Positions 4,736 to 7,051 of a stretch of DNA of 7,051 bases are shown in pieces. The notes beneath the pieces are model-generated. The model saw only the letters and a list, made by a program, of their open reading frames with translations, did no database searches and was not told where the DNA came from. The number at the start of each line of letters is the position of its first letter. The first letter of the stretch is position 1. Origin of the DNA: Spirochaetaceae bacterium (GTDB taxonomy: Bacteria > Spirochaetota > Spirochaetia > Treponematales > Breznakiellaceae); the NCBI GenBank assembly GCA_031284645.1, contig JAITXS010000079.1, positions 1 to 7,051 of the forward strand, in the 5' to 3' direction. The position numbers and the translations under genes were made by a program.

Positions 4736-6365
4736 GAGTAATACTGCGCTCCTAAAAAGCGGAGACCGATCGGAATTAGAACTGCTCTTTGACATCTCCC
4801 GGACATTGGAGAAGTATGTCGAGCTCCGTACGGCGCTTGGCTCTGTATTAAGTATCATAAAAGTTCGCCGTGGTTTAAAGAACGGTATGGTAACTTTTTT
4901 AAACCGGGCAACGGGACTTTTAAAAATTGAGGAAGCCGAAGGCTTAAGCGACGAGGAAAAGGAGCGGGGTGTCTACAGACTCGGAGAGGGATTTGTCGGC
5001 AGGGTGTTTGAGTCGGGTATCCCGATTATATCGAAAGATATTTCACAGGAAGAACAATTCCTGAATCGCGCGAAAAATCGACGGCATGAAGACATGGAAG
5101 GTATGAGTTACATCTGTGTGCCGATTCGTTCCGGAGAAGCTGTTATCGGTACTTTAAGTGCGGAACGCAGAATTTACCCGCCTGATTCTACGAGTACAGA
5201 TCACTGGATTTTATCTCCTGAAGAACAATTGGGGGTAGATAAAACATTCCTTGAAAAAGTCGCGGTAATGGTTGCGGATTCGGCAAAACTCCGTGAGCAG
5301 ATTGCAGGAAAGCAATCCCTCTGGAAATACGAAAAAGAGCATCAGTTGTATGCTGATTTTGATAATACGGACGGGGAAAACCTGGAGGTGCTTGGCAGGA
5401 TCGCCAGCGGGAGCAGTATTGTCGGCACCAGTAATGCGTTAAAAAATGTCTACGACCTGATCAAACAAGTTGCGCCGAGTGAGGCGACGGTTCTTATCGG
5501 CGGTGAGAGCGGCACCGGCAAGGAACTTATCGCGGCGGAAATTTTCAGGCTTTCCAAACGAAGCGGGGGGCCTTTTTTAAAATTAAACTGCGCGGCGCTT
5601 CCTGAATCTATTATCGAAAGCGAACTTTTCGGACACGAAAAAGGAGCCTTTACCGGCGCTCACAACCAGCGAAAGGGGCGCTTTGAGTTGGCTCACAGGG
5701 GTACGATTTTTCTTGATGAGATTGGAGAGCTGTCGCCGCACATTCAAGCTAAACTCCTGCGCGTGTTACAAGAACGCGAGCTGGAGCGTCTGGGCGGGTC
5801 TCAGACTATCAAAGTTGATGTACGTCTTATTGCGGCAACGAATAAAGACCTTGAAAAAGAAATGCTCGAAAAACGTTTTCGTGAGGATTTATTTTACCGC
5901 TTAAATGTTTTTCCAATCCGGCTGCCGTCTTTACGGGAACGAAAAGGCGATATTATGCTTCTTGCCGATCATTTTACGGAGAAATACGCGAAAAAAAACA
6001 ACAAGCTGATAAAAAGAATTTCCACTCCGGCTATTGATCTTTTGACCAGTTATTCCTGGCCCGGTAATGTCCGCGAATTGGAAAATTGTATTGAACGCGC
6101 GGTTATTCTTTCAAATGACATGGTTATTCATTCGTATAATTTACCGCCGAGCCTGCAATCAGCGGTTTCAACAAATACACTACCAAACATGACTCTTGAA
6201 TCCGCGCTTTCCCGTCTTGAAAAAGAGATGATCATGGAAGCGCTAAAAATCACCGGCGGCAATATGTCCTCCGCAGCCCGCAGCTTGGGCATTACTGAAA
6301 GACAAATGGGCTTGAGAATACATCACTACGGGATCAATTGGCGCGAGTTTAGAAAGGTGGTCTAG
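4734..6365 (+). CDS. sigma-54-dependent activator, GAF-AAA+-HTH (NifA/AnfA-like)
   Basis: 543 residues, close to the usual NifA-class length. Such proteins use ATP to open promoters held by RNA polymerase with sigma-54. Residues about 15-190 form an N-terminal GAF sensory domain. The AAA+ domain starts near 229: Walker A GESGTGKE at 257-264, the sigma-54-contacting loop GAFTGA at 304-309, Walker B GTIFLDEIGE at 323-332, sensor I AATN at 367-370, arginine-finger region RFREDLFYRL at 381-390 and sensor II WPGNVRELEN at 442-451. A Fis-type helix-turn-helix (residues about 508-531, including AARSLGITERQMGLRIHHYG) ends the protein; its TERQ form is closer to NifA/AnfA than to NtrC. There is no receiver domain, so the input is probably a small molecule or partner protein at the GAF domain. 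All motifs needed for activity are intact. It is divergent from dapB with 119 bases between. No Shine-Dalgarno sequence precedes the ATG. Target genes are unknown; nitrogen fixation cannot be claimed, since no nif gene is present. Confidence 0.93.
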   Translation: MSNTALLKSGDRSELELLFDISRTLEKYVELRTALGSVLSIIKVRRGLKNGMVTFLNRATGLLKIEEAEGLSDEEKERGVYRLGEGFVGRVFESGIPIISKDISQEEQFLNRAKNRRHEDMEGMSYICVPIRSGEAVIGTLSAERRIYPPDSTSTDHWILSPEEQLGVDKTFLEKVAVMVADSAKLREQIAGKQSLWKYEKEHQLYADFDNTDGENLEVLGRIASGSSIVGTSNALKNVYDLIKQVAPSEATVLIGGESGTGKELIAAEIFRLSKRSGGPFLKLNCAALPESIIESELFGHEKGAFTGAHNQRKGRFELAHRGTIFLDEIGELSPHIQAKLLRVLQERELERLGGSQTIKVDVRLIAATNKDLEKEMLEKRFREDLFYRLNVFPIRLPSLRERKGDIMLLADHFTEKYAKKNNKLIKRISTPAIDLLTSYSWPGNVRELENCIERAVILSNDMVIHSYNLPPSLQSAVSTNTLPNMTLESALSRLEKEMIMEALKITGGNMSSAARSLGITERQMGLRIHHYGINWREFRKVV

Positions 6366-6366
6366 A

Positions 6367-6393
6367 TGCAAAGTCTTGAAGTTTCAAGCTGCA
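6367..6393. other. weak hairpin after the activator gene
   Basis: CTTGAA (6375-6380) and TTCAAG (6383-6388) pair around GT, with TGCA/TGCA as an outer stem across an uneven internal loop. It begins two bases after the stop codon. No T-run follows, so it is a poor terminator. The rest of the spacer up to 6490 shows nothing I can name. Confidence 0.25.
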
Positions 6394-6491
6394 AGCTGTC
6401 GATGTATCTGCGTGAAATCCAAAAATGATACCCCATTAATTTTTCCGGTCACGCACACTGCCCACCCATTCCACAGAGGCACTGCGACGCC

Positions 6492-6520
6492 TTGACGGCG
6501 GAACTAAAAGACACTATATT
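6492..6520 (+). promoter_or_regulatory. sigma-70 promoter of groES
   Basis: TTGACG (6492-6497), 17 bases, TATATT (6515-6520): five of six matches to the consensus in each box at the ideal spacing. Transcription would start near 6527 and give a leader of about 39 bases. No CIRCE inverted repeat (TTAGCACTC with GAGTGCTAA) is present between 6366 and 6565, so the usual HrcA control of groES is not visible here. Confidence 0.75.
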
Positions 6521-6554
6521 TAGGGCAATAAAACAATTTAATAAATATTTTTAT

Positions 6555-6560
6555 GGAGGA
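6555..6560 (+). promoter_or_regulatory. groES ribosome binding site
   Basis: GGAGGA five bases before the ATG at 6566, the strongest Shine-Dalgarno match in the window and in keeping with a highly expressed gene. Confidence 0.85.
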
Positions 6561-6565
6561 TACTT

Positions 6566-6838
6566 ATGGCAATTAAACCTTTAGCAGACCGTGTTTTGGT
6601 GCTGATTGAAGAGGCTGAAACAAAAAGCGCGGGGGGAATTATAATTCCTGATACTGCACAGCAAAAAACCCAGAAGGGCACGGTAGTCGCTGTCGGTCCG
6701 GGTACTGAAAAGGAAAAAATGACTGTTTCTGTTGGGCAAAAAGTTATGTATGACAAATATGCCGGAACTCAGTTGACGATTGATGGCAAAGATCACCTTA
6801 TCCTTAAAGCGGGTGATATTGTCGCCCTTATCGAATAG
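6566..6838 (+). CDS. groES: co-chaperonin GroES (Hsp10)
   Basis: 90 residues, slightly below the usual 94-97. GroES forms a seven-membered lid on the GroEL barrel and encloses substrate proteins for ATP-driven folding in the cytoplasm. The N-terminus MAIKPLADRVLVLIEEAE is typical; residues about 16-34, with the SAGGIIIPDTA motif, form the mobile loop that docks on GroEL; VVAVGPG lies in the body and the C-terminus LILKAGDIVALIE closes the beta barrel. Promoter and ribosome binding site are strong. groEL does not follow: the gene is ended by two hairpins and then a gene on the opposite strand. From memory, a separate groES is also found in Treponema pallidum. Start and end are secure. Confidence 0.97.
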   Translation: MAIKPLADRVLVLIEEAETKSAGGIIIPDTAQQKTQKGTVVAVGPGTEKEKMTVSVGQKVMYDKYAGTQLTIDGKDHLILKAGDIVALIE

Positions 6839-6844
6839 TTGAGC

Positions 6845-6880
6845 CCCCATCCCTAAGCCCCGTGGGGCTTAGGGATGGGG
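6845..6880. repeat. perfect 17-bp palindrome just behind groES
   Basis: CCCCATCCCTAAGCCCC (6845-6861) and its exact reverse complement (6864-6880) flank two bases, in practice a 16-bp stem with a four-base loop. GAGC (6841-6844) and GCTC (6884-6887) can extend it with a bulge. It lies six bases after the groES stop. The sequence after it (CTCCTTTAAAA) is only weakly T-rich. It may shield the groES mRNA end, help termination, or be a copy of a dispersed palindromic repeat; the sequence alone does not decide. Confidence 0.7.
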
Positions 6881-6889
6881 AGAGCTCCT

Positions 6890-6942
6890 TTAAAATAATT
6901 ACGGGCTTTTTGGTGCATCCAAAAAGCCCGTAATTATTTTAA
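6890..6942. terminator. bidirectional intrinsic terminator between groES and convergent gene
   Basis: A perfect 24-bp stem, 6890-6913 with 6919-6942, around the loop TGCAT. The GC core is ACGGGC/GCCCGT. The outer parts of both arms are A/T-rich, so each strand's transcript ends in a U-rich stretch after the GC core (TAATTATTTTAA on the plus strand). It can stop groES on the plus strand and the partial gene on the minus strand. Confidence 0.8.
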
Positions 6943-6982
6943 TTCCCAAGAAAAAATACTAAAGATGTAAGCCCGGACGCAT

Positions 6983-7051
6983 TTACTGCGGCAAGATAAT
7001 CGCATTGATCTTGATTCCCCTGTTTTGAGCAGCCGTTATGGCCATTTCCTC
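6983..7051 (-). CDS. C-terminal end of an unidentified protein; rest outside window
   Basis: On the minus strand the frame is open from the window edge for 22 codons to TAA at 6985-6983, ending in MAITAAQNRGIKINAIILPQ. The alternation of a helix-like stretch with a beta-like IKINAIIL end is typical of a globular domain tail. The stop lies 40 bases before the shared terminator, as expected for a real gene end. A second minus frame is also open but ends inside the terminator stem, so it is less likely. Function cannot be named from 22 residues. Confidence 0.4.
   Translation of the reverse strand, partial: EEMAITAAQNRGIKINAIILPQ

Noticed and set aside
6553..6576. Seven-codon ORF overlapping the groES start
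   Set aside because: Its ATG has no ribosome binding site of its own, and the groES Shine-Dalgarno sequence lies inside it.
6566..6850. Minus-strand open frames opposite groES (6538-6756 and 6581-6850)
   Set aside because: They are shadows of groES, a secure gene with promoter and ribosome binding site.
6939..7051. Second minus-strand frame open at the right edge
   Set aside because: It ends inside the terminator stem; the frame ending at 6983 stops before the terminator and has a more protein-like composition.

Overview
The window reads as ordinary chromosome of a spirochaete, most likely a Treponema-type organism. The pointers are a flagellar rod gene (flgG) followed directly by a short FlgJ-type rod-binding gene that lacks the muramidase domain, a groES standing alone without groEL, AT-rich spacers between genes of moderate GC, and a NifA-like sigma-54 activator. 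This placement rests on protein character and gene order seen by eye and is an inference. There is no sign of phage, transposase, CRISPR or a toxin-antitoxin system.

Layout. Bases 1-807 (+) hold the C-terminal two thirds of a Y-family DNA polymerase IV (dinB), cut by the window edge. A 125-base convergent spacer follows, with a small palindrome and a doubtful 23-codon ORF. From about 4614 down to 933 all genes lie on the minus strand: dapB (lysine/diaminopimelate synthesis), a lipoprotein solute-binding protein of the branched-chain amino acid type, flgG (distal rod) and the FlgJ-like rod-binding protein. flgG and the flgJ-like gene are 21 bases apart and surely co-transcribed. dapB and the binding-protein gene are close enough to be one transcript. 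The 202-base spacer in front of flgG carries its own sigma-28-like promoter, so the flagellar pair is probably a separate unit.

Divergent from dapB, a GAF/AAA+/HTH sigma-54 activator runs 4734-6365 (+). Its start codon overlaps a 9+9 bp palindrome and has no Shine-Dalgarno sequence. Next comes groES (6566-6838, +) with a clean sigma-70 promoter and a strong ribosome binding site but no CIRCE operator. Two long perfect hairpins follow; the second is a likely bidirectional terminator shared with the tail of an unidentified minus-strand gene that enters from the right edge.

I see no new multi-gene system. The signals that known genes do not explain are non-coding. One is a 126-base inverted-repeat element before flgG that is centred on the sigma-28-like -10 box and folds better as RNA on the strand opposite flgG. 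Another is the palindrome overlapping the activator start codon. The third is the pair of perfect hairpins behind groES.
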